64,000 nucleotides of DNA from Leptotrichia sp. oral taxon 218 (GCF_018128225.1 NZ_CP072377.1:1302001-1366000); one strand, 5' to 3'; positions 1 to 9,820 are shown, counted from the first letter of the stretch. Notes: generated by a model from the sequence alone, not told the origin. Made by a program: numbers and translations.

Positions 1-392
1 GCAATTCCACCAAAAATTGCAATTAATACATCCCATAAAGTAGGAGATGTTCTAGATAAAATTTGTGGAGTTACATCATTTATTGGACTTACCAAAAAAT
101 AAAATGTTGAACTAATAACACTTATTAAAACAAAAATTCCTAGCCTAAAAAGAGAAAGATAAATTCTTCTCAAATTTCCAGTTGATAGTCCAAGTCCTAA
201 TGATTGAATTGGTGACATCAAAGGTGAAATCAACATTGCTCCAATAATTACTGCAACAGAATTTGTATTTAATCCAATTGAGGCAATAATCATTGCACAA
301 ACCAAAATAAATAATGTTTCTTTTGTAAAATCAGAATCTTCAATAATATTCCGTTTTAAAATTCTATACTTTTCATATTTTATTTTTTCCAT
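1..392 (-). CDS. DUF389 family membrane protein, 3' end outside window
   Basis: I translated this by hand because it runs off the left edge. The ATG at 392-390 follows a GGAG-like site (AAAGGAGAATATAAA). The first ~130 residues start with a charged segment (MEKIKYEKYRILKR) followed by several hydrophobic helices. They include IGAMLISPLMSPI, and near the edge SPTLWDVLIAIFGGIA, which are the recognisable signature blocks of the DUF389 (TIGR00271/TIGR00341 'uncharacterized hydrophobic domain') family. These are inner-membrane proteins of unknown function found in many bacteria. The C-terminal half is missing, so nothing can be said about its completeness. Family assignment is fairly firm; function is not known. 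Confidence 0.8.
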   Translation of the reverse strand, partial: MEKIKYEKYRILKRNIIEDSDFTKETLFILVCAMIIASIGLNTNSVAVIIGAMLISPLMSPIQSLGLGLSTGNLRRIYLSLFRLGIFVLISVISSTFYFLVSPINDVTPQILSRTSPTLWDVLIAIFGGI

Positions 393-523
393 TTTATATT
401 CTCCTTTTGATCTTAAATTTTCTAAAATTTATTTTTCATAATACTTAAAATTAATAATATAAAATAGCTGTAACCATTACCATTTTTCTAAATAAATCTA
501 AAATTTCACTACTTTTATATTTT

Positions 524-1085
524 TTAAGTTTGAACAAATAATTTACCATCTCTAATGTACATATTTTTAATTTTTACATGTTTTTTTATTCTATCTTTAT
601 TTTTCTCTTCATATTCCTCACCATATTTATACACTGGCGTAGTCTCAATATAGTTACTCAATAAGGATTTCAACATTTTTGCTTCCGAAGAATCTGCCAC
701 TTCCTTACCATTTTCATCTAAAATCTTATCAATCGACAAATCCACTAGATATAATTCTTCTTTATTTGTATCATATCTGACATTTGTACTCAAATACATT
801 TTTCCACTAATTCCACTTCCAACAAGCGAAGCTGAATAATCAGCGTCAATATACATTTTATCACCTTTGAAATCAACTTTAGGATTTTTCAAAGTAACCT
901 TTGCAAACAAGAAATTTTTTGTAATTGGAAATTTCTTATCCACTTTTCCTTGTATTATAGACTTTGGAACACTTAAAGTTTTATTTTCCAAAAAAGTGCA
1001 AGAAACTATTCCTAATGCAACTACAAATACTAGAATCATGATTAATGCCAATTTTTTTTAGAAAACTGTTTTTCTTTTTTCCCAT
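524..1085 (-). CDS. DUF1439-like outer-membrane-type lipoprotein, apparent frameshift at the start
   Basis: The body (residues from LSVPKSIIQG to the end) matches the pattern of DUF1439/YceB-type lipoproteins: an 'amphipathic start helix, beta-rich, VDLSIDKI' core of ~150 residues. The open frame as it stands begins only at a TTG (1051) with no ribosome site. A strong AAAGGAGGTG site precedes an ATG at 1085-1083, which opens MGKKKNSFLKK and then runs into an A8 tract (1052-1059). Removing one A joins this to LALIMILVFVVALGIVSC, a textbook lipoprotein signal peptide with lipobox GIVSC. The genuine protein is therefore probably ~186 aa and lipid-anchored. Either the tract carries an extra base (sequence error), or the gene is phase-variable or read by slippage. 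Function unknown beyond family. Confidence 0.65.
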
Positions 1086-1179
1086 TTTTACACCTCCTTT
1101 TTAATGTTTATCTTTGTTTATTATATCACACAACAATTAAAATAGTATGAAAAAAAATATGTATTATCTTTTTTAAATA

Positions 1180-4005
1180 CTACAAATACTTCTTTAAAAA
1201 TTTCCCAGTCCAAGACCCTTCATTCTCTGCAATTTCTTCAGGAGTTCCTTCTGCAATAATCTGTCCACCTTTGTAACCACCTTCAGGTCCTATATCAAGA
1301 ATGTGATCCGCAACCTTGATTACATCCAAATTATGCTCAATTACTAAGACTGTATTCCCTTTATCAACCAATCTGTTTAACACTTCTAATAATTTTCTGA
1401 TGTCTTCAAAGTGAAGTCCTGTCGTAGGTTCGTCCAAAATGTAAATAGTTTTTCCTCTTGACATTTTTGATAATTCAGTTGCAAGTTTTATCCGTTGAGC
1501 TTCCCCTCCTGAAAGAGTTGTCGCAGGCTGTCCTAATTGAATGTAATTCATTCCTACATCCATCAATGTTTGCAGTTTTCTCTCAAGTGATGGAATATTT
1601 TTGAAAAATTCGTATGCTTCTTCAACTGTCATTTCTAGCACATCTGCGATACTTTTTCCTTTGTACTGAACTTCTAATGTTTCTCGATTGTATCGTTTTC
1701 CTTTACAAACTTCACATTCCACATAAACATCTGGCAAGAAATTCATTTCAATTTTATTAATTCCAGCACCGCTACACGCTTCACATCGTCCACCTTTTAC
1801 ATTAAATGAAAATCTTCCTTTCGTGTATCCACGCACTTTTGCATCGTTTGTCTGTGCAAATAAATCACGAATATCATCAAAGATTTTTGTATATGTCGCA
1901 GTATTAGATCTTGGAGTTCTTCCAATTGGCGACTGGTCAATGTCAATCACTTTTTCCAAGTTTTCAAGCCCATCAATTCCACCATTTTCAAGTGGATACA
2001 GTTTCCCTTTATTCAGCCTGTTGTGAAGCTCTGGAAACAATGTCTGATTAATCAATGTCGACTTCCCACTTCCCGAAACTCCCGTTACAACCGTCAAAAC
2101 TTCAAGCGGAATATGTGCAGTCACATTTTTCAAATTATTTCCTTTTGCATTTTTCAAAACAATTTCTTTACTCGCTTTTCTTCTTTTTTCAGGCACTTCA
2201 ATTTTAATTTTTCCGTTCAAATATTGCGCTGTCAATGATTTTTTATTTCTCATAACTTGCTTTGGCGTTCCTTGTGCTACAACCTTTCCTCCATTAATTC
2301 CAGCACCTGGACCTATGTCAATCAGATAATCCGCTTCTCTCATCGTATCCTCATCATGCTCTACAACAATCAAACTATTCCCAATATCACGCAAATCCTT
2401 CAAAGTCGCAAGTAACTTGTCATTATCCCTTTGATGAAGTCCAATACTCGGCTCGTCAAGCACATAAATCACGCCAGTAAGCCTACTTCCAATTTGAGTC
2501 GCAAGTCTAATTCTTTGCGATTCTCCACCAGACAGCGTTTTCGTCATTCTAGCAAGACTCAAGTAATCAAGTCCTACATTTATCATAAATTTTAGCCGTT
2601 CTTTTATTTCCTTCAAAATTTCAGCTGCAATCTGCATTTGTTTTTCCGTAAGCTGAATTTTTTCATAAAAATCAAGTGCATCAACAACACTCACTTCAGT
2701 CAAGTCAATAATGCTCTTATCATTAACCGTTATTGCCAATACAACATCTTTAAGTCTTTTCCCGTGACAAGTTTTACAAGTTCTCTCTGTCATATATTTT
2801 GCTTCAATTTCTTCTTTTGCCGATTCTGAAGCCGTTTCCCTGTATCGACGCTCAATACTGTGCACAAGTCCCTCAAATCCTCGTTTTCCGTTATAGCTAA
2901 AACTGTCTCCGCTCCAAGAAAAATTAAATTGCTTATCACTTCCATAAAAAATCACATCTTTTTCTTTTCGAGTCAATTTAGAAACCTTTTTATCCAAGTC
3001 GATTTTATGTGCCTTTGCCATCGCTATGAATAAATCCCAGTTCCAGCCCTTTTTAGTCGTCGCTCCTGGAAAAATTATCCCGCCTTCATTAATTGACAAA
3101 TTCTCATCAACAATTAATTTATTCTCGTCAACTTCCAATCTTGAACCAAGCCCATTACAAACTTCACAAGCTCCATATGGTGCGTTAAATGAAAAAAGTC
3201 TTGGTACAACATCTGGAAACACAACATCTGGATGTTCTGGACAAGAAAAATTCTCACTAAATTTGTTATCTTCTCCATTAATATTCACAATTATTTTCCC
3301 ATCAGAAAGCTCACTCGCAGTTTCAATCGCCTCTGTCAATCGACTCAAAAATTCCTTATTATCCGCCTTAAACACAACCCTATCAACAACAACTTCAATA
3401 TGATGCCTTTTGTTCTTATCCAAAACAATTTCATCACTCAAATCAAGAATATCGCCATTCACTCTAACTCTTTGAAACCCTCTTTTCTGCAAATTCAAAA
3501 ACAAATTTTTATGAGTCCCCTTTTTATCAATCACAACTGGTGATAAAATTATCATTTTATCTTTTTCTTTTCTAGAACTCATCAAATTATCGACAATTTC
3601 CTGAATCGACTGTTTTTCCACTTTTCTATGACAAATCGGACAATGCGCCTCTCCAATATGTGCCCACAAAAGCCTCATATAGTCATAAATTTCAGTAGTT
3701 GTACCAACAGTCGAACGCGGATTTTTCGACACACTTTTCTGTTCAATCGAAATCGCAGGAGAAAGCCCTTCAATACTATCTAATTCAGGTTTCTTCATCT
3801 GCCCAATAAACATTCTCGCATAAGCCGACAAGCTCTCAACATACCTTCTCTGCCCTTCTGAATAAATCGTATCAAACGCAAGTGAAGACTTCCCACTCCC
3901 AGAAACCCCAGTAATTACAACCAGCTCATTCTTTGGAATCTCAATATCAATATTTTGTAAATTATGCTCTCTAGCTCCAGTAATCTTTATTTTGTTGTCT
4001 TTCAT
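1180..4005 (-). CDS. uvrA: UvrABC excinuclease subunit A
   Basis: UvrA is the damage-recognition ATPase of nucleotide excision repair, acting as a dimer that loads UvrB. The protein is ~941 aa, normal for the family. It has two ABC modules: Walker A GVSGSGKSSLAF near the N-terminus and GVSGSGKSTLINQT near residue 640, with signatures LSGGESQRIRLATQ and LSGGEAQRIKLATE. Two zinc modules show CxxC pairs (CEVCNGLG with CKTCHG; CEACSGAG with CEVCKG). I prefer the ATG at 4005 (MKDNKIKITGAREHNL) over a TTG three codons earlier; a GAGAGG site sits 13 bases before the ATG and only 4 before the TTG, so the start is not decisive. uvrC lies ~6 kb away on the same strand, but uvrB is not in this window. 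Confidence 0.97.
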   Translation of the reverse strand: MKDNKIKITGAREHNLQNIDIEIPKNELVVITGVSGSGKSSLAFDTIYSEGQRRYVESLSAYARMFIGQMKKPELDSIEGLSPAISIEQKSVSKNPRSTVGTTTEIYDYMRLLWAHIGEAHCPICHRKVEKQSIQEIVDNLMSSRKEKDKMIILSPVVIDKKGTHKNLFLNLQKRGFQRVRVNGDILDLSDEIVLDKNKRHHIEVVVDRVVFKADNKEFLSRLTEAIETASELSDGKIIVNINGEDNKFSENFSCPEHPDVVFPDVVPRLFSFNAPYGACEVCNGLGSRLEVDENKLIVDENLSINEGGIIFPGATTKKGWNWDLFIAMAKAHKIDLDKKVSKLTRKEKDVIFYGSDKQFNFSWSGDSFSYNGKRGFEGLVHSIERRYRETASESAKEEIEAKYMTERTCKTCHGKRLKDVVLAITVNDKSIIDLTEVSVVDALDFYEKIQLTEKQMQIAAEILKEIKERLKFMINVGLDYLSLARMTKTLSGGESQRIRLATQIGSRLTGVIYVLDEPSIGLHQRDNDKLLATLKDLRDIGNSLIVVEHDEDTMREADYLIDIGPGAGINGGKVVAQGTPKQVMRNKKSLTAQYLNGKIKIEVPEKRRKASKEIVLKNAKGNNLKNVTAHIPLEVLTVVTGVSGSGKSTLINQTLFPELHNRLNKGKLYPLENGGIDGLENLEKVIDIDQSPIGRTPRSNTATYTKIFDDIRDLFAQTNDAKVRGYTKGRFSFNVKGGRCEACSGAGINKIEMNFLPDVYVECEVCKGKRYNRETLEVQYKGKSIADVLEMTVEEAYEFFKNIPSLERKLQTLMDVGMNYIQLGQPATTLSGGEAQRIKLATELSKMSRGKTIYILDEPTTGLHFEDIRKLLEVLNRLVDKGNTVLVIEHNLDVIKVADHILDIGPEGGYKGGQIIAEGTPEEIAENEGSWTGKFLKKYL

Positions 4006-4082
4006 TCTCTTCAATGTTCCTCTCTAATTTTTCTCCTCAATTAACTTAAATCCCTCTAAATCAGCTTTTTTAAATTCTTCAA

Positions 4083-4613
4083 TCAATTTTTTCCATATAT
4101 CCAAACCTTTTGTTGCCAAGGATGCCCTAAATATCCAAAGTGAAAATTAACATCTATAAAAAAATAATAATCTCCATTTGGACAATATGTTGGAAAACAT
4201 GCAGTATACCCGCCACCCCAGTAGCGTTCATCTTTAACTTCTATAATTTTAGGCTCATCTTTAATACGAGGATTATATCTAAAACAAGAATGTTGCCAAT
4301 TCAATGCATACAATTCTCCATTTTCCTTAGTACATTTCAAAAAAATTTCTGTTATTTTATCGCGAATTTCTTTTTTAAATCCCCAATCTACAAACCCTTC
4401 AATTTCCTCTAGATTTCCATAATGATAACTAATATCATAAACTATATATGGTTCTTTAAATTCAAACGCTATTTCTTTTTTATCAACACTAGGATTAAAA
4501 TTAAATCTATCGTAAACTATATCCCAGACTTTATCATATTCTTCATCATCTAATATTACCATTTTTTCGTACTCCAGTCCACAAAAATTTTTACACAAAA
4601 AAGTCTGTTCCAT
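4083..4613 (-). CDS. DUF2716 family protein
   Basis: A soluble 176-residue protein with no signal peptide. The C-terminal block (NGDYYFFIDVNFHFGYLGHP followed by WQQKVWIYG) is the conserved signature of DUF2716, a small family found scattered in Firmicutes and some Gram-negatives. The family has no established function. The gene starts at an ATG without a clear ribosome site and lies between uvrA and a small exported protein, all on the minus strand. Assignment rests on that C-terminal motif only. Confidence 0.65.
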   Translation of the reverse strand: MEQTFLCKNFCGLEYEKMVILDDEEYDKVWDIVYDRFNFNPSVDKKEIAFEFKEPYIVYDISYHYGNLEEIEGFVDWGFKKEIRDKITEIFLKCTKENGELYALNWQHSCFRYNPRIKDEPKIIEVKDERYWGGGYTACFPTYCPNGDYYFFIDVNFHFGYLGHPWQQKVWIYGKN

Positions 4614-4657
4614 AAATTATTTGACAATCTATGAAACAGATTTTTTCAATTATTATT

Positions 4658-5056
4658 TTAATCTAAATATTTTTTATATTCATTTGTTAATTCTTGTATT
4701 CTTTGCTGTATTAAATCAACTTCTGAGTTCACTTGAAATCGTTCGGCTGCACATAAATTATAAAAATTAATATTTTTGGTTAAATCTTTCATTTCTTCAC
4801 CCGAATTTTTTTTCCACATTTCTTGAGAATTAATTAACTTCTGCTTTAATTTAGAATAACGCTTTCTATTTTTATCAAATTTCTGAATTAGTTTATTATA
4901 TATTTCATCCATTTTTCTTTGTTCTTTTTCTAGTATTTTTAAATGTTCATTATCATTTTCTCCACACGCACTAAAAAATTTGACTGTTTTTATTTCCAAA
5001 TCCTTTGAAAAAGAAACCAAAGAAAATACCACAAATATAAAAATTATTTTTCTCAT
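4658..5056 (-). CDS. small exported protein, LprI/DUF1311-like
   Basis: 132 residues with a clear N-terminal signal (MRKIIFIFVVFSLVSFS) and a good AAGGGGAAATT ribosome site. The mature part is a charged, probably helical protein: 'EKEQRKMDEIYNKLIQKF ... KLINSQEMWKK ... CAAE'. The spacing of an early DxxYN, a QxxW and a paired cysteine resembles the lysozyme-inhibitor LprI N-terminal (DUF1311) family, in which two cysteines form a disulfide in the periplasm. Here cysteines occur in SACGEN and NLCAAE. The similarity is weak and by eye, so this could equally be an unrelated periplasmic helical protein. Confidence 0.45.
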   Translation of the reverse strand: MRKIIFIFVVFSLVSFSKDLEIKTVKFFSACGENDNEHLKILEKEQRKMDEIYNKLIQKFDKNRKRYSKLKQKLINSQEMWKKNSGEEMKDLTKNINFYNLCAAERFQVNSEVDLIQQRIQELTNEYKKYLD

Positions 5057-5075
5057 AATTTCCCCTTATCGAGTT

Positions 5076-5954
5076 TTATTTTTCATATGGCAATCCTGAT
5101 GCTTTTGGTGCTCTAGCTTTTCCAACAAATCCAACTAATGCCAATATTGTCAAAATATATGGTATCATTGTCAAAAATTCTTGTGGAATGTGAAGTCCTG
5201 TTGCTTTGGCATAATCAGCAAATGCTTGACCAAAGGCAAATAGTAAACTTGCTAATATTGCTCCGATTGGATTCCATTTTCCAAAAATCATCGCCGCCAA
5301 TGCGATATATCCACGACCTGCTGACATATTGTTTGAAAATGATGGAAGCATCACTGCCGTCAAATATGCTCCACCAAGTCCAGCAAGTGCTCCCGATAAA
5401 AGCACACTTATATATCTTATTTTATAAACATTTATACCAACTGTGTCTGCTGCGAGTGGATGTTCTCCGACTGTTCTTATTCTAAGTCCTAAAACTGTTT
5501 TATACAGAAAAAAATGTGCCAAAATTGCAACTGCATAAATAATAATTAGCATCAAAGGTTGATTAGCAAGTGATGGATTTCCTGTGGCATTTTTTGCGAT
5601 TGGAGTACTTCCAGCTCTGTTATATAGTGCCTTTATTAAAAATGAAGTTGCTGCGACTGCAAATAAATTTATTGCAACTCCGCTTATAATCTGATTTCCT
5701 TTTAAATTTATACTAATTACTGCATGAATTAACGAGATTAAAACCCCTACGGCCATTCCTGCCACAATTCCTAAATATGGATTACTTGTGGCTATATTTA
5801 CAACTGCTGCGGCAAAAGCTCCACTTAACATAATTCCTTCAAGACCAATATTTACAACACCACTTCGTTCTGAAATACACGCTCCAACCGCTGTTATTAA
5901 AATTGGCGGCGCAATAATTATTGTCTGCTGTATTAAATTCAATATCTCTTTCAT
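5076..5954 (-). CDS. nupQ: ABC transporter permease, nucleoside/BMP type (NupQ/YufQ-like)
   Basis: A 292-residue polytopic inner-membrane protein of the branched-chain permease superfamily. GACISERSGVVNIGLEGIML at residues ~23-42 is the characteristic motif of the second permease of BmpA-type nucleoside importers (B. subtilis NupQ/YufQ). It lies last in a minus-strand operon (ATPase, permease 1, permease 2). Nucleosides are the expected substrates by family, but the substrate cannot be read from the permease. Confidence 0.85.
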   Translation of the reverse strand: MKEILNLIQQTIIIAPPILITAVGACISERSGVVNIGLEGIMLSGAFAAAVVNIATSNPYLGIVAGMAVGVLISLIHAVISINLKGNQIISGVAINLFAVAATSFLIKALYNRAGSTPIAKNATGNPSLANQPLMLIIIYAVAILAHFFLYKTVLGLRIRTVGEHPLAADTVGINVYKIRYISVLLSGALAGLGGAYLTAVMLPSFSNNMSAGRGYIALAAMIFGKWNPIGAILASLLFAFGQAFADYAKATGLHIPQEFLTMIPYILTILALVGFVGKARAPKASGLPYEK

Positions 5955-6012
5955 TTTCTTATTCTGTTCCTTCCTTATTAAATTTTAATTTAAATTTTAA
6001 TATTTAAAATTT

Positions 6013-7095
6013 TTAGTTACTTTTTCTTTTTTTTATAAAAAACTTAAATAAATTTTCTGATGCTACAAATATAATAATTAATGCTTGAATAATATAGACA
6101 ATTTCTTTATCGACTTGATATCTTTGTTGTAACATCTGTCCACCAACTTCAAGTGCCGCATAAAAAATTCCTGCAACTAAAATTCCAAAAGGATTATTTT
6201 TCCCAAGTAGAGCCACTGCAAGTCCAGTAAAACCGTAATCTCCCATAATTAACTCAGTATAGGCGTACTGCGATGCTCCACCTAAAACTCTTTCCGCTCC
6301 ACCAAGTCCAGCACAAATTCCTGCGATTCCCATTGCCAAAAACATTATCTTCTTTGGATTAATTCCAGCATTTTCAGCGACTGTTTCACTTTGTCCAACA
6401 GCTTTTATCTCATAACCTTTTTTCGAATATTTGAAAAAGTAGTAAAGTGCAATAATTAATAAGATTGCCAAGATAAATCCAAAATTTAAATTTTGTTTTG
6501 TAACTTTTGCAAAAAGCAGTGGAAGTCTTGCATTTTTCACAACTTTTACAGTCTGTGGACTTTGCGATAACGGGTCTTTTAGTGGTCCATTTATCAAGAA
6601 ATTTTGAATTTCAACAATTATGTAATTTAACATTATTGTACTAATTACTTCATTTACGCCAAATTTAGATTTTAAAAACCCTGCGATTCCAGCCCAAATA
6701 AATCCTGCAATCATAGCAACAATTATTACAATTACAACATTTCCCAAAAACTGATTTTTAAACGCAACAGCCCAAAATGCTGCAGTTAGCCCTCCTGCTA
6801 TCATTTGCCCTTGCATTCCTATGTTAAAAAGCCCTGCACGAAAAGCTACCATTGCCGACAGTGCCGAAAAAATAAGCGGTGTCGCTATAAATAAAGTTTT
6901 GGCAAGTCCACTAAAAAATGGTGAACGAGGTGAACTCTGATAAAAAGCTGCCTTTACCATATCAAAATATGCCACAAATGGATTTAATCCTTTTGAAATC
7001 ATTATTATTCCTCCAATAATTAGAGCAATAAAAACTGAAACTATTGTTGGAATAAAATCTATTATTTTTGATTTTATCTCATTACTTTTCATCAT
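6013..7095 (-). CDS. nupP: ABC transporter permease, nucleoside/BMP type (NupP/YufP-like)
   Basis: A 360-residue polytopic membrane protein and partner of the downstream permease. The motif LVAFRAG-like block 'MVAFRAGLFNIGMQGQMIAG' (around residues 85-104) is typical of NupP/YufP. The start overlaps the 3' end of the ATPase gene by 14 bases and is served by an AGGAGGG site inside that gene, indicating translational coupling. It is about 58 bases from the next permease. Expected role: inner-membrane channel half for nucleoside uptake. Confidence 0.85.
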   Translation of the reverse strand: MMKSNEIKSKIIDFIPTIVSVFIALIIGGIIMISKGLNPFVAYFDMVKAAFYQSSPRSPFFSGLAKTLFIATPLIFSALSAMVAFRAGLFNIGMQGQMIAGGLTAAFWAVAFKNQFLGNVVIVIIVAMIAGFIWAGIAGFLKSKFGVNEVISTIMLNYIIVEIQNFLINGPLKDPLSQSPQTVKVVKNARLPLLFAKVTKQNLNFGFILAILLIIALYYFFKYSKKGYEIKAVGQSETVAENAGINPKKIMFLAMGIAGICAGLGGAERVLGGASQYAYTELIMGDYGFTGLAVALLGKNNPFGILVAGIFYAALEVGGQMLQQRYQVDKEIVYIIQALIIIFVASENLFKFFIKKRKSN

Positions 7096-8620
7096 TTAAT
7101 TTCCCTCCTGCCATTAATATTCCAATTTTTTCCGCTGTTGCCTCGTTTCTGTCCAAAATTCCTACAATTTTTCCTGAATACATAACTGCAATTCTATCGC
7201 TTAATGCCATTATTTCCGACAATTCAGCCGAAACAACTAAAATTGCTTTATTTTTAATTTTTTCTTGCAAAATCGTGTTGTGTATCATTTCAATCGCACC
7301 AATATCGACTCCTCGAGTTGGCTGTGCTGCAATGATAAACTTATTTTCTCTCTCCAATTCTCGTGCAACCACGACTTTTTGCTGATTTCCACCCGAAAGT
7401 CCTCCAAATTTTATTTTCCCATTATTTGGACGAATATCATATTTTTCAATATATTTTTTAGTTTTAGCTTCAATTTCTCCATAATTCATCAAAAGTCCTT
7501 TTGAATATTCATCTTGAAGTCCAAGCGCCATATTTTCTTCTACATTAAAATCGTCAATTGCCGCCCTTTTGTGTCTATCTTCTGGAATGTGCGCAAGTCC
7601 CGAAACTTTAATTTCCTTTGGCGTCTTATCTTCCAAACTTTTATTTCCTATCGAATATTTCCCAGCATCAATTTTTACAAGCCCAGCCAGAGCTTCGATT
7701 AACTCAGTTTGTCCATTTCCTTGAACTCCTGCAATTCCTAGAACTTCTCCTTCCCTTATTTCAAAAGAAACATCGCTAACTTTTTCAATTCCATCTTTTC
7801 CACCCTTTTTATCTTTCACAGTTAAATGTTCAACTTTTACAAGCACTTTTCCAAGTTTTACTTCAGGACGCTTCACTTCGAACAAAACTACTCTTCCGAC
7901 CATAAGATTTGCAATTTTTTCTTTAGTTGCTTCACTTGTTGCAAATTTTCCAACATCGCTTCCTCTTCTGATAACCGTGATATTATCCGATAAATCCAGC
8001 ACTTCCTGCAATTTATGCGAAATAAAGATTATAGTTTTTCCTTCTTTTACCAAATTTCTCATAATTTCATAAAGCTCTTTTACTTCTTGCGGTGTAAGTA
8101 CGGCACTTGGCTCATCAAATACTAGAAGTTCTGCCCCTTTAAACAAAACTTTCAAAATTTCTATTCTCTGTTGAATTCCAACCGATAAATCCGAAACTTT
8201 TGCGTCAGGATCAATATTTAAACCATATTTTTCAGAAACTTCCCGAACTTTTTTCCTAGCTTTATTCAAGTCAAAAAATATTCCTCCTTTTTTTGGCTCA
8301 AATCCAAGCACCATATTTTCTGCAACCGTTAAAGTATCAACTAGCATAAAATGCTGATAAACCATTCCAATTCCAAGTTTTGCTGCCATTGTTGGACTAA
8401 TTATTTCAGTCTTTTTCCCTTTGTAAAAAATCTCACCTGAAGTTGGTGCATAAAGTCCATTTAATATTTTCATAAGCGTTGACTTTCCAGCTCCATTTTC
8501 TCCAACTATTGCATGAATTTCCCCTTTTTTGATCTTCAAGGTAATGTCATCATTTGCAACAATTTTTCCACCCAAAAATTCCTTCCGAATATTTTTCATT
8601 TCCAAAATATAATCGCTCAT
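7082..8620 (-). CDS. nupO: double-domain ABC transporter ATPase, nucleoside/BMP type (NupO/YufO-like)
   Basis: 512 residues with two tandem ABC ATPase domains, the architecture of sugar/nucleoside importers (NupO, RbsA). The first has Walker A GENGAGKST (~residue 39), a divergent signature LSVGIQQRIEILK and FDEPSAVLTP. The second has the usual degenerate P-loop GVQGNGQTE and an intact signature LSGGNQQKVVVAREL. It is the first gene of a three-gene operon with both permeases. A BmpA-type substrate-binding lipoprotein is normally encoded next to it; here the upstream gene is an unrelated exported protein, so the binding protein must be elsewhere in the genome. Confidence 0.9.
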   Translation of the reverse strand: MSDYILEMKNIRKEFLGGKIVANDDITLKIKKGEIHAIVGENGAGKSTLMKILNGLYAPTSGEIFYKGKKTEIISPTMAAKLGIGMVYQHFMLVDTLTVAENMVLGFEPKKGGIFFDLNKARKKVREVSEKYGLNIDPDAKVSDLSVGIQQRIEILKVLFKGAELLVFDEPSAVLTPQEVKELYEIMRNLVKEGKTIIFISHKLQEVLDLSDNITVIRRGSDVGKFATSEATKEKIANLMVGRVVLFEVKRPEVKLGKVLVKVEHLTVKDKKGGKDGIEKVSDVSFEIREGEVLGIAGVQGNGQTELIEALAGLVKIDAGKYSIGNKSLEDKTPKEIKVSGLAHIPEDRHKRAAIDDFNVEENMALGLQDEYSKGLLMNYGEIEAKTKKYIEKYDIRPNNGKIKFGGLSGGNQQKVVVARELERENKFIIAAQPTRGVDIGAIEMIHNTILQEKIKNKAILVVSAELSEIMALSDRIAVMYSGKIVGILDRNEATAEKIGILMAGGKLNDEK

Positions 8621-8666
8621 CTTTCCTCCTGTTAAAATTATTTAAATCACAAAATTTACTTATTTT

Positions 8667-9728
8667 CTAGAAAAAATCTGAAACATAATAATTAGAATCA
8701 GTTTTTAGCAAATCCGAAACTTCAATCGGCTTTTTCACAACATTAATTTTATAATCTTTGTAATAATATTTCGGCTTCTTTCCACCAATAAATACGACTG
8801 TATTATCTTCATTAAACATGTATCCGTGATAATCACTATTTTCCAAAAGTAGTGGCGTCCTTTTCAATTTTAGATTATTTTTTGCAAGTTCTTCTATAAT
8901 ATTTTCAGGAAACCCTGTCAAATAGACATTTTTTTCCATCTCTGGCAAAATTGCCTGATCTTCCAATTTGTCTGAAATCACAACATCTTTATCAAACTTA
9001 TAAATTGAGTCATCTTGCAATTTTCCAATTCCAGAATTTTCATAATTTTCTTTTATAAAATATTCCACCTTGGATTTTTCAAAATTTTCAACAACTTCTT
9101 TTTGATTTTTTTTCAGCTCTTCAATCAAAAATTCCTTATCTAGCTCAGAATAGACATTGTTTGGATTAAATTTAGGCTTGTCCAAAAGCTGATACAATAC
9201 ATAAATTTGACGATTTAAAAATTCCTGATCGGTTCCAGCGTATTCAGTTGCACCCATTCTATTTGACATTGAAATTAACTGTCGTCTGTAATAATCGTCT
9301 AGTGAAGACGCCGGAAGTTCTAAGATTTTTTCCTCGTCAGATAGCAAATCTTCTTTTATTTGCTGCATTTCCTCATAAAACCTTTGCTCCAAGAGCAGTG
9401 AATATTTTCTAGTCGCTCTTATATTTACAACTTTTGGTTCTCCGCTTTTTGTTTTAATCGGTTCAATCCCCTTCAAAAAAGTATTAAATTCATTAAAAAA
9501 TCTATTTTTTCCAAATAAATCGCTAGGATATGTTATTTCAAATAATTTTATTTCATATCTTCCAGGAATCACTTTTCGCATTTTTTCTTCTCCGTCAATA
9601 TAGACTTTCACTTTTCTAAATCTCGGCTCTTCTTCTTCAGCCCATTTAATTTCTTTTTTTATTTTATCAAACATCGAAAAGCTAATTAAACTACAACCTA
9701 AAAGCATAAGAACTATTCTTTTTCTCAA
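8667..9728 (-). CDS. exported protein of unknown function
   Basis: 353 residues starting at a TTG with a good GGAGG site seven bases upstream. The N-terminus MRKRIVLMLLGCSLISFS is a signal peptide; a Cys at position 12 is not in a convincing lipobox, so a soluble or outer-membrane periplasmic protein is likelier. The mature part is highly charged, with no repeats or recognisable enzyme motif. It contains several YSLLLEQRFYEEMQQI-like helical stretches, and the C-terminal half looks beta-rich. I do not recognise the family. It sits 46 bases upstream of the nucleoside-type ATPase gene where the binding-protein gene would be expected, but shows no BmpA features. Confidence 0.6.
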   Translation of the reverse strand: MRKRIVLMLLGCSLISFSMFDKIKKEIKWAEEEEPRFRKVKVYIDGEEKMRKVIPGRYEIKLFEITYPSDLFGKNRFFNEFNTFLKGIEPIKTKSGEPKVVNIRATRKYSLLLEQRFYEEMQQIKEDLLSDEEKILELPASSLDDYYRRQLISMSNRMGATEYAGTDQEFLNRQIYVLYQLLDKPKFNPNNVYSELDKEFLIEELKKNQKEVVENFEKSKVEYFIKENYENSGIGKLQDDSIYKFDKDVVISDKLEDQAILPEMEKNVYLTGFPENIIEELAKNNLKLKRTPLLLENSDYHGYMFNEDNTVVFIGGKKPKYYYKDYKINVVKKPIEVSDLLKTDSNYYVSDFF

Positions 9729-9820
9729 AATTTTTCCTCCTTTTAAAATTTTTTAAATTAACCATTTATAAAAGTTTTTTATTTTTTATTTTTTTTTTAA
9801 TACACTAAAATTTTTAAAAT

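Noticed and set aside
3026-3543. Plus-strand ORFs opposite uvrA
   Set aside because: Antisense shadows of a conserved gene, no motifs.
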